Shown here one piece after another: positions 11,138 to 28,354 of a stretch of 64,000 nt of DNA. The stretch covers positions 635,001 through 699,000 of the forward strand of contig CAWZYM010000148.1 in assembly GCA_963966185.1 (NCBI GenBank), in the 5' to 3' direction. Positions within the stretch are counted from its first letter, which is position 1. Each line of letters begins with the position of its first letter. Source of the stretch: Rhabditoides inermis (lineage: Eukaryota; Nematoda; Chromadorea; Rhabditida; Rhabditidae). The position numbers and the translations under genes are program-made. Below the pieces are notes generated by a model. The model searched no databases, had not been told where the DNA came from, and saw nothing but the letters and a program-made list of their open reading frames with translations.

Positions 11138-13407
11138 CAGACCCACCTCTACTAGCCACTGCATCTTGGGCTGCACCTCTTCGGGAGTCAGTCTCACTAG
11201 GTGCTTGCTCAGACGAGTCGACGATTCCACCTAAAATGTTGATAATACGAATCAATACTATACATTAAAAATCCAAAACATCTAATCATAATATATCACA
11301 CCGTCTCTGTAAGAATCGGACGAGGTGGTTACTAGGGGCTGTGTCGGCGCATATAGAGGTTATCGAAGGTCCTCTACAAGATGTATAGGGTCGTTTTTGT
11401 CAAAAATGCAAACTTGGCCCTTTAATTTGGCCCCATCAATTTTCGCCAAAACACTTCAAATTAGGGCTCGTTTGATTTCTTATTAGATTCTAAGAACTTT
11501 TTCATATAAAATGTTTTTGATTAAAACCAATTTTGAAAAAGTTATGACTAAAAAAGTGTGAAATTTGCATATTTTAAATTTTTTGAAAACGTTCCTGTCC
11601 TATAATGATTTACACCATTAGAAAGAGCATGTTTTGTTTAGTCTGCATGATTTTTATCAAGAAAATCAATCCTGACGTCTTCTGCCATCCAGGCGGTTGT
11701 ATGTGATCTGGCACGAATTTTTGATGTATGATGATGTGTTATGGTTGTTTCAATGCAAAGTCGCGAAAACGTAATACACCATTAGAATCCCCATATTTAC
11801 TTTACTTCAGTAGGTGATTTTCATGAAAATTGATCATGACGTCTTTCACCAGCGGATGACGTCAGGATTGATTTTCTTGATAAAAAATCATGTAGATTAA
11901 ACAAAACACGTTCTTTTTTATTCTTGCGACTAAAGACAGAAACGTTTTCAAAAAATCTAAAATATGCAAATTTTACACTTATTTGGTCATAACTTTTTCA
12001 AAATTGATTTTTATGAACATTTTATTAGAAACATTTTATATGAAAAAAATCTTAGAATCTAATAAGGAATCGAACGAGCCCTTATTCGAAGTGTTTTGGC
12101 AAAAATCGACTGATTTGAGGTAGTGGTCCCTTAATGGGCCAAATTTGCATATTTGACAAAAACGACCCTATACATCTTGTAGAGGACCTTCGATAACCTT
12201 TATATGCGCCGACATAGCCTCTAGTAACCACATGCCCAAAAAGTGTCCGATTCTTACAGAGACGGTGTGATATAGTAGTAACCATATAACATCATCGCGA
12301 CTAAACGAGAAGCTACTAAAACATGCAAATGCACTGCATATCCTATCCTAACCCGTCGCAAAAAATCGAGTGCTCGTATCGAGCTATGGAGCATGATTTG
12401 TTGTCACTCACCTCGAACAGATCGACTCCCAGGTCGACGAGTATCTGCAGGAGTGGTCGGTGGTTGACGAAGGGGGCGAGGGTGCGCGCGCGTTCCGGAG
12501 GCAGGTGAGACGGACAAAACGGGTGCGGGTTAGAACTGAAACAATGCGCTTACAGTACACTTCTTGTTGCTGTTACAGCTCCATCATATGCATCTCAATT
12601 CCACTCCCCCACCTGCTAGGCGGCTTGGTCAGGTCGCTCGCGTCCAGCTCCCCCTCGTTGTAGATGATAGGACGGTAGATGGTCTCGCCTCTCGCTACTC
12701 GCTCCGCACGCTCGCGCTCCAACTCTAACCGAGACGCCGAGCGCTGCAAACGCGCTTTTGAAGAAAAAAACTCGCGTCACCTTTCAGGCAAATGCAAAAA
12801 AAAATCACATGGACCACTTCCACTACTGAATGGACTGACAGCTAACTGGACAGCTAACTGCTCACGTTTTTTCTGTCGACTTTGCCGTCCGCGTACGTGC
12901 GGCCGTCGAGCAGTCTGACCATCTCGCGCGCCCTTCTCTCCACGTCTCCCTCGTCGTCGGAAGGACCGTCCTCCTCTCGACACTCCTGCATACACGAATA
13001 CACGTACACCGACAACCGGCGGAGTGCCCCACCTGATAGACGCCCTCCCGGACTCGGATGCGCCTTTCTCTGTCCCGCCTCTCTCGCTCCACCTCCCGTC
13101 GCTCATCCCTCTTCTCCGCCAGTTTCTTCTCATTCCTTTCCCTTTTCTCGTCCGATACAACGCGACGTTGGCGAGGAGACAGCTCCGAAGCTATGTGCTA
13201 TACACAACAATCCGTAAGGAACGCCAATGTCAGTGTCTCACCCACCTCGTCCCCTCCGATTCCGAAGAAGTCATCGTCGTCGGTGGCTGTTTCGAGGGTG
13301 GCTCCAGTTCTGTGTGCTACTCGGCCTGCTCCATTTCCATCACACAATCCTCTTCCCGCGATCTGCGAACACCGAGGCAGCGAACGCAACAGCGAACGAG
13401 CCCACAT
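10059..13407 (-). CDS. MTERF3: mitochondrial transcription termination factor 3 (mTERF domain protein)
   Basis: mTERF3 is a mitochondrial nucleic-acid-binding protein of helical mTERF repeats that affects mitochondrial transcription and ribosome assembly. About nine exons run from ATG 13407 to the stop at 10059. The N-terminus MWARSLLRSLPRCSQIAGRG is Arg-rich and free of acids, as expected of a mitochondrial presequence. A DDDDFFGIGGDEV patch and a charged Arg/Glu-rich coiled-coil-like region follow. The mTERF repeats include LLQILVDLGVDLFEV, EVGIRPDELGEYLTRNP, VNYLESKRFSEQDIAKLVKE, RLGWLQRQFALNGEQVR and EMGFSPSQMKKMLMDDPRL. The end LAKTDKHFCRNAANTYVAEY matches the D-FC-E-A pattern of human MTERF3. 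An acceptor-like CTCATCAG directly precedes the ATG. One intron contains a 983-bp foldback element. An acidic insertion (DEKGEEEGRG) near the end looks lineage-specific. Confidence 0.88.
11292..12274. mobile_element. 983-bp foldback (long inverted repeat) element
   Basis: The left end (TATATCACACCGTCTCTGTA...) and the right end are reverse complements, and complementarity continues for hundreds of bases towards a centre near 11,780. Examples are 11,345-11,410 against 12,155-12,225, and 11,480-11,515 against 12,030-12,065. It has no coding capacity. Flanking TATA on both sides leaves the target duplication ambiguous (probably TA). It lies within an intron of the mTERF3 gene. Confidence 0.85.
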
Positions 13408-13747
13408 CTGATGAGAATCGTAAACATAACACTGATGTTCCGAACAAATGCTCCAGATATCTCAACGTCTTCGACATTTTTGTTCGACATACTAATGCAA
13501 AAATTATTCAGAAAGATAATAAGTAAATATTTATTTGATATTTCTTCACGTTAATTCTCCCAATTAACGTGTCATAACAATAACAGATCAAATCTACCAG
13601 ATACTAGCTCTTACATGACTACTAACAATACCTAGCGCTATGCATTTGAATAGACATATGAGCGTTAACAGAGACATGCGGGAATCACAAATACAATAAT
13701 GGATACATGGGGTGCCTGGATGAAACTTCTCTCGTCGTCGTGCCTCC

Positions 13748-14155
13748 CTATTGCGGCTTGGGAGCTCCCTGCTGCATGGCGGCAGAGGGACCGAGCAGCA
13801 TCTGCCTCTGCTGAGCCACCTGCGTCTTCTCCAGATCAGACCGCTCCTTCTCGATAATGTACGGCAGAAACATGATCATCGAAGTAGTCGCTACCACCCA
13901 CACAGTGTTGCGCGCTAGCCAGAACTGAAATCCGAATTGAACATAGTTGACACACCCCACGTATGCGAGGGTACGTACCGAGTTGGAGGCAGCCCAGGTG
14001 GACCAGGAGATGGTTCCGGAGACGAGGCTCTTGAGGGGGCGGGGCACGGCGTCTCCCAGGCCCTCGAGCCTCTCCCACACAGTCTCCTCCAGCTCCTCGT
14101 CCGGGATCTCGTCCCACTCGTCGCGAGCGCCGCCAGACGGAATCACAATCGACAT
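13748..14155 (-). CDS. TOMM22: mitochondrial import receptor subunit TOM22
   Basis: TOM22 is the central receptor of the outer mitochondrial membrane translocase. Its acidic cytosolic N-terminus binds presequences and one membrane helix anchors it. Two exons give about 117 residues. The N-terminal half is acidic (EWDEIPDEELEETVWERLEG, compare vertebrate ELDETLSERLWGL). The helix follows after a proline-rich turn: FWLARNTVWVVATTSMIMFL. The C-terminal tail includes EKTQVAQQRQMLLGP, the conserved QQRQ-LLGP motif. The intron is about 54 nt (near 13926-13979) and removes in-frame sequence that would otherwise interrupt the helix. The start is the ATG at 14155. A TTTATT at 13531-13536 could be its AATAAA polyadenylation signal. 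It lies 360 nt after RUVBL1 and 340 nt before mTERF3, all on one strand. Confidence 0.88.
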   Translation of the reverse strand: MSIVIPSGGARDEWDEIPDEELEETVWERLEGLGDAVPRPLKSLVSGTISWSTWAASNSVRTLAYVGCVNYVQFGFQFWLARNTVWVVATTSMIMFLPYIIEKERSDLEKTQVAQQRQMLLGPSAAMQQGAPKPQ

Positions 14156-14515
14156 CTCCAAATGAGATCGAAGAGGAACCCTGATGAATACATATAAATC
14201 AATTTGAAATAAATACGATATGAGAATAGTATTAGATACCTGCGAGCAAATCGCAATTCCAGATCACGCAACTGGTAACATTCAACGATCAAAATATTTG
14301 AAAAAATATATTTCAACGTTTATCAACATAACAACGTGTGATCAATCTTACATGACAAAACCGGATACATAGCAGCGAAAAGGTGAAAATAGGTCAAATT
14401 CAACAAAATGTAACAACAATTGAGTATCGTACTATCGAAAAGGTAGATCAGTGAACTAACAACGCACGTTGCAGTGCTCTGTGCTCTCCCACCTCCCTCG
14501 TTCTCCACACTCCTC

Positions 14516-16652
<2,137 letters not shown>

Positions 16653-17169
16653 CTACGTTTGTATCAAACGGTTTATAACATTATAAATAAACAAACACAA
16701 TCAACGCGCGGCAGAAGTATAATCATGACGAAACTTCGAAACCTTCGAAATCAATGAATAACGCACCAATAACGACAAACAAAAAAGACAATGACGTGCG
16801 CTAATTGATATTATATGTTTCTAAACAGTGAACTTCGAGATATGACGTTATCAATTAATGTATAAAACAATTAAAATTTGTTGCACACTTTCATGCTGAA
16901 CGTGCACATTTGCCACTACGATATTTGTCCACTGGAATTGTTCCATTTTATTGAAACGTTTTCTTGTTTATTTATTTTTGTTTATTTGTTCGTAATACAT
17001 TTTATTTTGTTTATTTTTTGATAATACAATGTAGCCTGTTTTAATATGTCACATCGATGGTTGCACCAGTTCGCGCTTTGTTTGTACACATGGTAGAATG
17101 GAATCGTGCATTTCCATTCATAGAATACGTTTTTTCTATCCTAACATATGTTATAAAATCTTGGTTGAG

Positions 17170-17436
17170 ATGTCGTTGCGCAACGTGAAGGCGCACATCT
17201 ACACGGCGGGCATAGTGGTCGGCACCGGCGTGTGCGGCTACTATGCATACAAGGCAGCCATGATGATCAAGGTGGGCCACGTTTGATACGGTAACCAGTT
17301 CTCCCCTCAATCTCTTCATAATACAATACCTTTGAAGGGTTGGACAAACGCGTCGCCCCGGCATCTGCACCAAGAAATGGACGACTACATTGCCGTCAAG
17401 TACATGCAGCAGCAGCAACAACAGCAGGCCAAATGA
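17170..17436 (+). CDS. small single-pass membrane protein, unrecognised
   Basis: Two exons joined at AAG|GGT give about 66 residues. The N-terminus MSLRNVKAHIYTAG is short and basic, followed by one hydrophobic helix (IVVGTGVCGYYAYKAAMMI) and a hydrophilic tail (HQEMDDYIAVKYM then a Q7 run). The size and layout resemble small mitochondrial inner-membrane or assembly proteins, but I cannot name a family. An in-frame upstream ATG at 17098 would add 24 residues; the shorter start is preferred because it gives a clean basic N-terminus. It is divergent from RUVBL1 and convergent with SUCLG1 (238 nt between the stops). Confidence 0.6.
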
Positions 17437-17674
17437 ATCTCCCTTACCTCCTATGTACAAAGCACTCGCACATCTCAGATAAATATTTATCGAAAATCTT
17501 GTAATAGGACACCCATTACAATGTCTCCTATCAATTCTACGTCTAAATGAAGGGGAGGGCACGTTCTCTTGCACAAGCGAGAAACAATATTACAAGCTGC
17601 ATCTGAGACGAAGCATATAAAACCGAGTCAACGACTATATTAGCATAATCTACTATATCACATCGGGTACATGA

Positions 17675-20640
<2,966 letters not shown>

Positions 20641-22069
20641 CCCGTCGGCCTGCAGATATCAACAATAAACCAGCCACAAACAACAAAAATGATAAAATGA
20701 AGTGAATTTCGATCGATAGTGTAAATTAGTGAGAATTCGACCAATTCTCGCGGTGTGGCACAATCGAATGCCGCACAACTAGGCACTCACTTTGCAAAAA
20801 AAAACTGGCGATGGCTATCACGCCATGAGAAGACAGTGCTAGCAGTCGTAAACAAGCAACTTTGATAAACTTCGATCATTGGAATATATTACAGTAGTCT
20901 CTCCCACATAACATGTTCCAAACATGGTACTCATTACATCTTCCTCCACAATCACTTGCGGCCCGACCCAGAGTGAGCGTGTCAACTTTAGTGCACATAA
21001 TCACATCGAGTGTTTGTCATTGGAACTTGATCTCGTCTTAGATCGTGCCCTTTCCGCTTCTCGAAGTAGACACTCTGTCGCACACGTCCCTCCCTCCCTC
21101 CTCTCTGCGCCCTCCTCCGATCAGCACTCCCTCGTCCGTCGTCTGTCTGGCCCTCTTCGATCAGCACGCTCTCTCGCCCGTTATCAGTTCGTGCGTCATT
21201 CTCATTCTCTTCTCGCGTTCTTCGCGTGTGTCGGCGACACAATCGTCTATTTTTATCCCCTTTTCAGCCTTTCGGTGCGGTGATGCATACAATCCGCCCT
21301 CGACTCACTGGCGCGTCACTCTCAACTAACCTGTTCCCTTTCCCACTACGATAACACCGACTAACTGCCTTCTATCTACTCATTCCCCCAGATTATAGCT
21401 GTTTTCCGCGCCTAATTCCTGCTTCCGTCTTCTACTGTTTGTTGTGTTGGTATTGTTCCTTCCAACAACTGTTTTACTGTATGCTGGAATGTATATAATT
21501 AGTCCTTCTAATCATTTACCGAATTGTCTTGTCAATCCCTTTACATACATATATTCGAGATGAGACATACTCATCTCACTAAATCCGTCTTTGTCTGGCT
21601 CGTTTTACTCTTAGTGCATCATAATAACTACTCTCTCGCTCATCTCCTCTTGAAATACAGATACAGTGATGCATACAATCCGCCCTTGATATGCGGAGCT
21701 CATCGTTTTGCACTCTTTTTCTGTTTATATCCCCTCTCTATTTCCCCAGTGGGCTACTAGTTACCAACAATAACTGCTCTCCTACGTCAGCCACTCTTCA
21801 TTCATTTCTGAACACTCGACAGCTGTGAGCTGACATTTGGCGACTCATTCCTCACTCACATTCCCTACCCAGTGTATCCCTCGCTGTAAGTAGCCGGCTA
21901 TCGCGTTCACCCCTTTCTCAATGAAAACACTCTCTTGTGAGAACATTTGGTATTCAACAACCTGAAACCTGTCGCATTATTCCACTCGAATGCTATGCCA
22001 CAGACATCTTTCTAGATTAATCTCTAAAATAACGTAGATGTGTCGGTGCGATCGGACCATGACGTCAAT

Positions 22070-22123
<54 letters not shown>

Positions 22124-23722
22124 GGTGGGGGGAGGGGGGGTCGGTCGGGGTAGCGCGACCGGTCGGGACACACGCAGCGAGCAGCGTGCGTGTTTTCTTG
22201 TGTGTTTTGTTGTAGTGTTCCGGTCCGATGGGGCTGCTGACTAAGCCCCCTCCATCCAGGCTGGAAAGAGGCTGGAAGAGGCGGAACGCGCCGCCGACAC
22301 ACTCACATCACCACTCCTCCATCACTGTGCAGCCTTCACTCCATTCCTCACTCTCACACCTACACTCACCAGTCAACCAACCCTCACTACGCTTTACTTC
22401 TTCCCCCCTTTCAATAGGTTTGATGCTGATCGTTAGTAGAAGACTTTGTTGGTCATACCTTCCCTATCCGATCCATCCAGTCATCATTGTCCAGAGTCCA
22501 GAGATAGAGATGACAGTCCCGCGATGTCTATCCCAGTCGCATTTCCTCTCTCACCTAGTCTCCTCATCCGCACGCCTCCAAAAAGCACGTACTTCCTTAT
22601 TTTCCTCCTTCCTATCATCCTTATTCCTTATATCACACCCATTTCCCGCATGTAACATCGCATCTCTCACACTTTCCACCGCAGCCCCGCCCCTCTCACT
22701 CGCCACTCACTAGTCACTCACTGCGAGATATTTGTTCACTTCGTGCATCGTTTGCCCTTTTCGCGTCCTTCTAATAGTTTCTAGAAATACACCTTGACCT
22801 TCATAAGCGCATAAGCCTACGCATCTAGGCATCTGGGGAGCTCATTTTTGGAGTGTTCGCCTACTTCATATCTCATTCACGCCACTGCAGCCATTGACGT
22901 CGCTAGCTATTATCTCCGCGCACGCCTAAGCTATTCCATTCTTCGTTTTTTGACCTTCCAACTTCCAAAAGCCAACCTTGCCCCCCCCCCTAATTTTCCA
23001 TAGTAACATTTAAGCGCCCCCACAAACATTGATAATAGTTGGCAATGAGTATTCACTCGAAGTTTCAAAGAAGTAGTGATTAGCGTCGCTTGAATTCCTC
23101 TCAATACTAGCTTCATTCATCTATTCTTTCAACATCACAACACAAATCCAGTGAGAGTTGCTTACTCTCACATACTAGTTTTCTGATAGTCCTATCGTAC
23201 CCCCTACACGTGAATCCCAACTTTTTATGGCTCCTTTTGTTTATGACCTCTATTTGTGTCCAATTTTATTCGATCGCCACTTTGATTTTCGATTTCTTGC
23301 TCCCTCGAAATCACAGCGCTCAGTGTCTCTGTGTGCATACCGTAGTATCATTGACACCTGTTTTCTCTACTAGTCTCTTTCTGTGAGTATTCACTTACCC
23401 CTTTCCATATTAGTCTCCGCATTCGTTCACTGGTCTCTCCGCGGGTCCAATTGTAACACAATCGGGGCCGGGTTGCAGACGATAGGCAACCTGCAATCCA
23501 ACCCAGCCCCGGAATAGAAGTGTCTCTATATCGAATTAGCCTGGCCGGCCGCTTGCCGCCAACCCTCTCGGAGACCTCCGTATCTCTCTCTCTCTCTCTC
23601 TCTGCACATTAGTTATGGCACTTCTACCTACAGTTCACTTGCCTCGCGTCTCGCGTTCGTGGTCCGTGGTTCTTTCCTCGGACGTGAACTCTCTCATTCC
23701 AGCCTCTCCCCTCCATTCTACG
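20641..23722. other. gene-poor interval, no convincing coding region
   Basis: The stretch is pyrimidine-rich on the plus strand. It has a (GA)n tract at 22074-22120 and a direct repeat of about 20 bases (TGATGCATACAATCCGCCCT) at about 21282 and 21668. An imperfect GC-rich hairpin lies at about 23464-23513. An ATG exon at 22228 (MGLLTKPPPSRLERG) could be a 5' exon of the next gene, but no splice partner is clear. Confidence 0.5.
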
Positions 23723-25171
23723 ATGCCCGCCTGTGTGATCACTGTACATGACGAAAACGGAGCCGTCGTGGCGGCAGACCAGAACCGACAGAGGAGGTGA
23801 GGAGAGAGAGAGAGTGAGAGAGAGAGAGAGAGTGAGAGAGAGAGAGAGTGAGAGAGAGAGAGGGAGAGAGGGGGGGGGGAGGGGAGAGGGAGGAAGGGAG
23901 AGGGTTATCCTAGAATACATTTGTAGCCCTGCGACATCCATATCAAATAGCCTTCGTGTTCGCGACTCATTAGTTGTTTCATATGCGAGTAGTGACCACT
24001 AGCTGTCCTATAATGGGTCAAGCATATCTTGCTTGCAGATTCGTGTCTCCCCCTCCCCACAGTCGCATGGCAGCCGATGTGCACTTCATCGGAAAGGTCA
24101 GCACACCCACAGTGTACTATTCAAACCATCAACACACTCATTAGCTATGCAAAGTACGGTTAAGCCGCGCTTGAAGCGGGACTTCATTCACACGCACAAA
24201 TTAGGGATGTACTATAAAATGTAGGAGCACTTATCTCCTTCTAGCTGGCCATTTGCTCATACCGGAAGCGCATAACATGTTTGTTATAATTATGCATTGG
24301 CTAGACACCTGCCCGTAAACAGGACATTGAACTCGTGGCACAGTGGTCACGACAATGAAAACTCCTGAACTCCTGGGCAAACATGGCGTCATTGAATGAA
24401 GGGAGAAGGAAAGTCAACCGGTTGACGAGCCTGGCCCTCACTAACTCCCTCCCCTCCCTGTCACGTGCCCCTGAGACTGTCCCGGAAATACAAATCCTCA
24501 TCAGCCTGTGATTATCAGAACATCTCTTCTTCTCCTCTCTAGAATTTTCCCATCCGATCATGGCTTCCCTCTCGAAATAACTCGGCGATGAAATCATACT
24601 AATCCCTCTGACCAACTGACTGGCAATACTTAAGGCGTGTTCAGTCTCTTCGAAACAGCCCTTTCAAACCGCTTTCGAAACACGCTGTTTGGTCGTGTTT
24701 CGAAGGCGTTTCGAAGTCAGTATCCAAGGGAGTTTCGAAGAGACTGAACGCTACTTTAGGCGTCGGTGTTTGACTGAACTGCCCAGACTGCGTGACATCT
24801 ATCCTCCACTGGACGAATGCAAGAACACCTTTGCATTCATCGGAGCGCGAAGCGCACATCTCTCTCTCTCTCTCTCTCTCTCCCCTCTTTCTCTCTCCCC
24901 CCCTCTCCCTCTTGCTATGCTCTGTGACGCATGTTGTCTCGCTGGAAGCATTGGAATTTGAACCCGGGGGATTCCATGCCCTCCTATACCACCATCCGTC
25001 ACTTGTGTGTTCGGACCACCTAGAGTGTCGAGGGACCAGCATGGCCTATTCCACCATCCATCCATATTGTGTCAATTCTGCAGGTGTGCAGTGGGAAATG
25101 GCCGAATGACATTACGGATCCTATCCCAGTGACGCACACATACACACATGTCGCGTTTTTGCGGAGTTGAG

Positions 25172-25262
<91 letters not shown>

Positions 25263-25520
25263 CTCTCCCCCCCGCTCTCTCTCTCTCTCTCTCTTCTATT
25301 GACCGCAAACTGAGCCCCGAGTGAGCGGCTTATCAGTCAAAGAACTATCGTCCACGTGAATTTCAAATGAACCGAAATAGCTGAATAATGAGAAAGTATG
25401 ATCAGTGAATTTCAAGAATTTATAAAGCCGAAACATATACTTACGTTTTCATTTCAGGAGTCCAAGCCCCTACAGTGTATGAACGCTTCCAACAACAACA
25501 ACAATGAGGAGAAGAAGTGA
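23723..25520 (+). CDS. putative small three-exon protein, unrecognised
   Basis: Three pieces join in phase. The first is ATG 23723 (MPACVITVHDENGAVVAADQ, ending in RQRR before GTGAGG). The second starts after GCTTGCAG at about 24040 (FVSPPPHSRMAADVHFIGK, donor GTCAGC). The third starts after TTTCAG at about 25459 (ESKPLQCMNASNNNNNEEKK, stop 25520). The product is about 65 residues, hydrophilic, with an Asn run. CTCATTCCAG lies 20 nt before the ATG. Two introns contain long GA/CT tracts and a small MITE. Nothing identifies a function, and chance splicing of short ORFs cannot be excluded. Confidence 0.4.
24636..24752. mobile_element. 117-bp MITE
   Basis: The terminal inverted repeats share GTTCAGTCTCTTCGAAAC. 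The flanking 8-mers ACTTAAGG (24628-24635) and ACTTTAGG (24753-24760) agree at 7 of 8 bases and look like a target duplication. The interior repeats TTTCGAA several times. The 8-bp duplication suggests a hAT-type source. Confidence 0.68.
25180..25292. repeat. long (CT)n microsatellite
   Basis: An almost uninterrupted CT dinucleotide run of about 80 bases is followed by a short C-rich break and another CT run. It lies in the putative intron of the gene at 23723-25520. Confidence 0.97.
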
Positions 25521-26212
25521 AGCAATCAATCGATGTCCACTCCAATCCGATCAATAATCGACGGACGACGGACCACCCACGAAGTCGTCTCCGCGTCCGA
25601 TAATACATTCCAATACCGGTAGCCCATCCACATATATCTGAATTAATCCTTCCTATAGTTTACTCACCTATGCCACTTTTTCATTTCATTCACATATTGT
25701 GTTTTCTGTACAGATTTCGCTGCGTTTGTTCACTTTCATTGATTATAAACTGATTTTACAAAAAAAAGTTTGAGGAAGAAAGAAAGGGAGGGAGAAGAGG
25801 AGAGAGAAAGGAGGGAGGGTTGTGCATTGTTAATAAACTGTTGCCACGGATTGGTATTCTAAGGGACACAAGGAAAGTTGTGTTGCCAGGCACATATGTT
25901 TTGTGCTTGTCAAACTGCTTTTCACGCAAAACCATGATCAAGGCATATGATTTTGTTATTTGATTTTTTACAATGCTAATTGCTAATTGCTAATTGATAA
26001 TGTTGTTGCGGAAGTGCTTTCGATGTGGCTAAACACATAGCCATTTTCCTATTTTCAGTGCACATTTCTCCTCTCACGCCGGAAATGTCTCGCATTAATA
26101 GAGGCAAGTACGCATTTCGTGCCCCATTTTTCGAGTCTCTTTTCTCACAATCTCACATATAGCCAAATGAATCACTTGCGGTTCAATGAGTCATTGGAAG
26201 TATCCGTTTTGG

Positions 26213-26280
<68 letters not shown>

Positions 26281-26407
26281 ATCTCTCTTATTCTCTCTAT
26301 CCATATCCAATCCAATCGCTGAGTGAGTCAGTCTGCAAACACTCACTGACAGCGAAACAAACGCTGGCCAGACACCAATTACCTTCTCTTTTTTCTCTGA
26401 AGCGGAA

Positions 26408-26875
26408 GACAAACTAAAATCTAGGCCTAGATTTTGCCTCAGAAACACCTCAGATTTGTATCAGAGTGTCGGAAAGTGGGTCAGATTTTGCTTCAGATTT
26501 TGCCTCAGATTGTCTCCCCAGCCTCAGAAAAAGGGTCAGATTGTTGCTTGCCGCCAAAAGGTGGCGAATTTAAGATTGGTCTCGCAGAGAATCTGAGGGT
26601 ATGGCTGCTTTCTGGGCTGCTCATCCTTGGCGCGCTTTTCTGAACCTGGACGGTGTGCTGACTGGCAAAATGCCCGTTACCATGTCTCCAATTTCGCAGT
26701 GGGACAAATCGAGATTTGGCCTCTTTCGGCGGGAAGCAACAATCTGACCCTATTTCTGAGACTGGTGAAACAATCTGAGGCAAAATCTGAGGCAAAAATG
26801 ACCCAAAATCTGAACCTGTTTCTGACACTCAGATACAAATCTGAGGCTGTTTCTGACCCTAAGATTTGAGTCTGT
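26408..26875. mobile_element. inverted-repeat element with TCAGATTTTG/CAAAATCTGA motifs
   Basis: Arms at about 26420-26550 and 26735-26870 are reverse complements with some mismatches. Both are built from repeated TCAGATTTTGCCTCAGATT-like units and end near GTTGCTTGCCGCC / GGCGGGAAGCAAC. The central 185 bases are unique. No coding region and no clear target duplication were seen. Confidence 0.65.
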
Positions 26876-27409
26876 CCGCTACTTGAGGTATGATGTGAGA
26901 GCGTACAATTGATTCCCAGCAATGCACACTGTTTCTCACGCGAATTTGAGTGAAAACGACCAAAGAAGACCTCGCAGTCTAATTTTAGAGGAAACGTTGG
27001 GAATATTCATTAGACGAGCAGTGAGCGAGGAGCCGGAATTAGACAGGGACGCAACCAATTGCATGCATAATTACATATCCTGACTACACTCTAGCAAACA
27101 ACTAGTATGTAGTGAATACTGAAACGGTAAACTTTCTCTTGTAAACTTGTAAACAGTTAGTATAGAATGCGAATGTGAACGGTTTTTTTTGTTCGAAACA
27201 GTCGAAAGAAATGTGCGTGCGTATTATGATCGTTCTTGCATTCAACTCACGAATTCCACACAACAAAAACATAATAAAAAAGTGTCTGGTGAGCAAATAT
27301 TGACCATTTTCGTATCATTTCATTGGGGGTATTGCGAATAGTGGGGCAAACTAATAAAATGATACAGGCATCCGTCGCTCCTACTTCCGACGGACTGTAC
27401 TGAGGGGAG

Positions 27410-27638
27410 ATGTGGAGGTAAAACATTTATTATACAATCAACTTTTTATTGTTACAATGACAACAACTTTTGGAAAATAGCTTACAGGTTAGAGGAATCA
27501 GGATGCATACAGTTTGTTCAGGTCGAGCCTCCGTCGCAACCTTCCATGTACGAATTGGAGCCAGTGGAGGAAAAGATAGACCAACAACTGTTTCTCATAC
27601 GTAAGTAGACTAATTATAAAGAGTGATTAACATGTAGA

Positions 27639-27679
<41 letters not shown>

Positions 27680-28281
27680 TATATATATATTGATGTGTAC
27701 AGAAAACACGACAACTGAATGAAATGAGGTACATGAATGACATTTATATTTCATATATTCTTACAGCGATCAACCCGGCATCGGGAAAGCAGAAGATACA
27801 GCGATACCAGAACGACCCCCTCCCACAACCAGATAGGGTGATGTATTACATTTTTTTCTTCATTTTTTCGTTTTTTTCTATATGTTGTGCTGTACGCACT
27901 GTGTTGTGCAGTTCATGAATATTATTTGTAGAAGAAGCGTCTCTCATGGAAAGAAACCGATCCCACCATACGACTGTACTCCCCTACCATGTGGGTGCTT
28001 CGAACAAATCGTCGAAGGGATTGAATTCAATTGATCAAACATTTCTAGGCGTCCGATGACGGTTGAGAGACGCGCGCAGACAAAGCCGACGCCGGCGACT
28101 CACGTGAAGATGCCAGACAGCAAGGACAGGAGGAACAAAGTGGGACAGTGTCGATATGACAATCAACAAGAGTGAGATTACAGAAAGATGCACCACGTTC
28201 TGCCAGATACAAGGAGGATCCAAGGAGGAACAGCTATGAGGACTATTACAAAAAGGTATTCATCTCACCCTTCTCGCGTTT

Positions 28282-28354
<73 letters not shown>

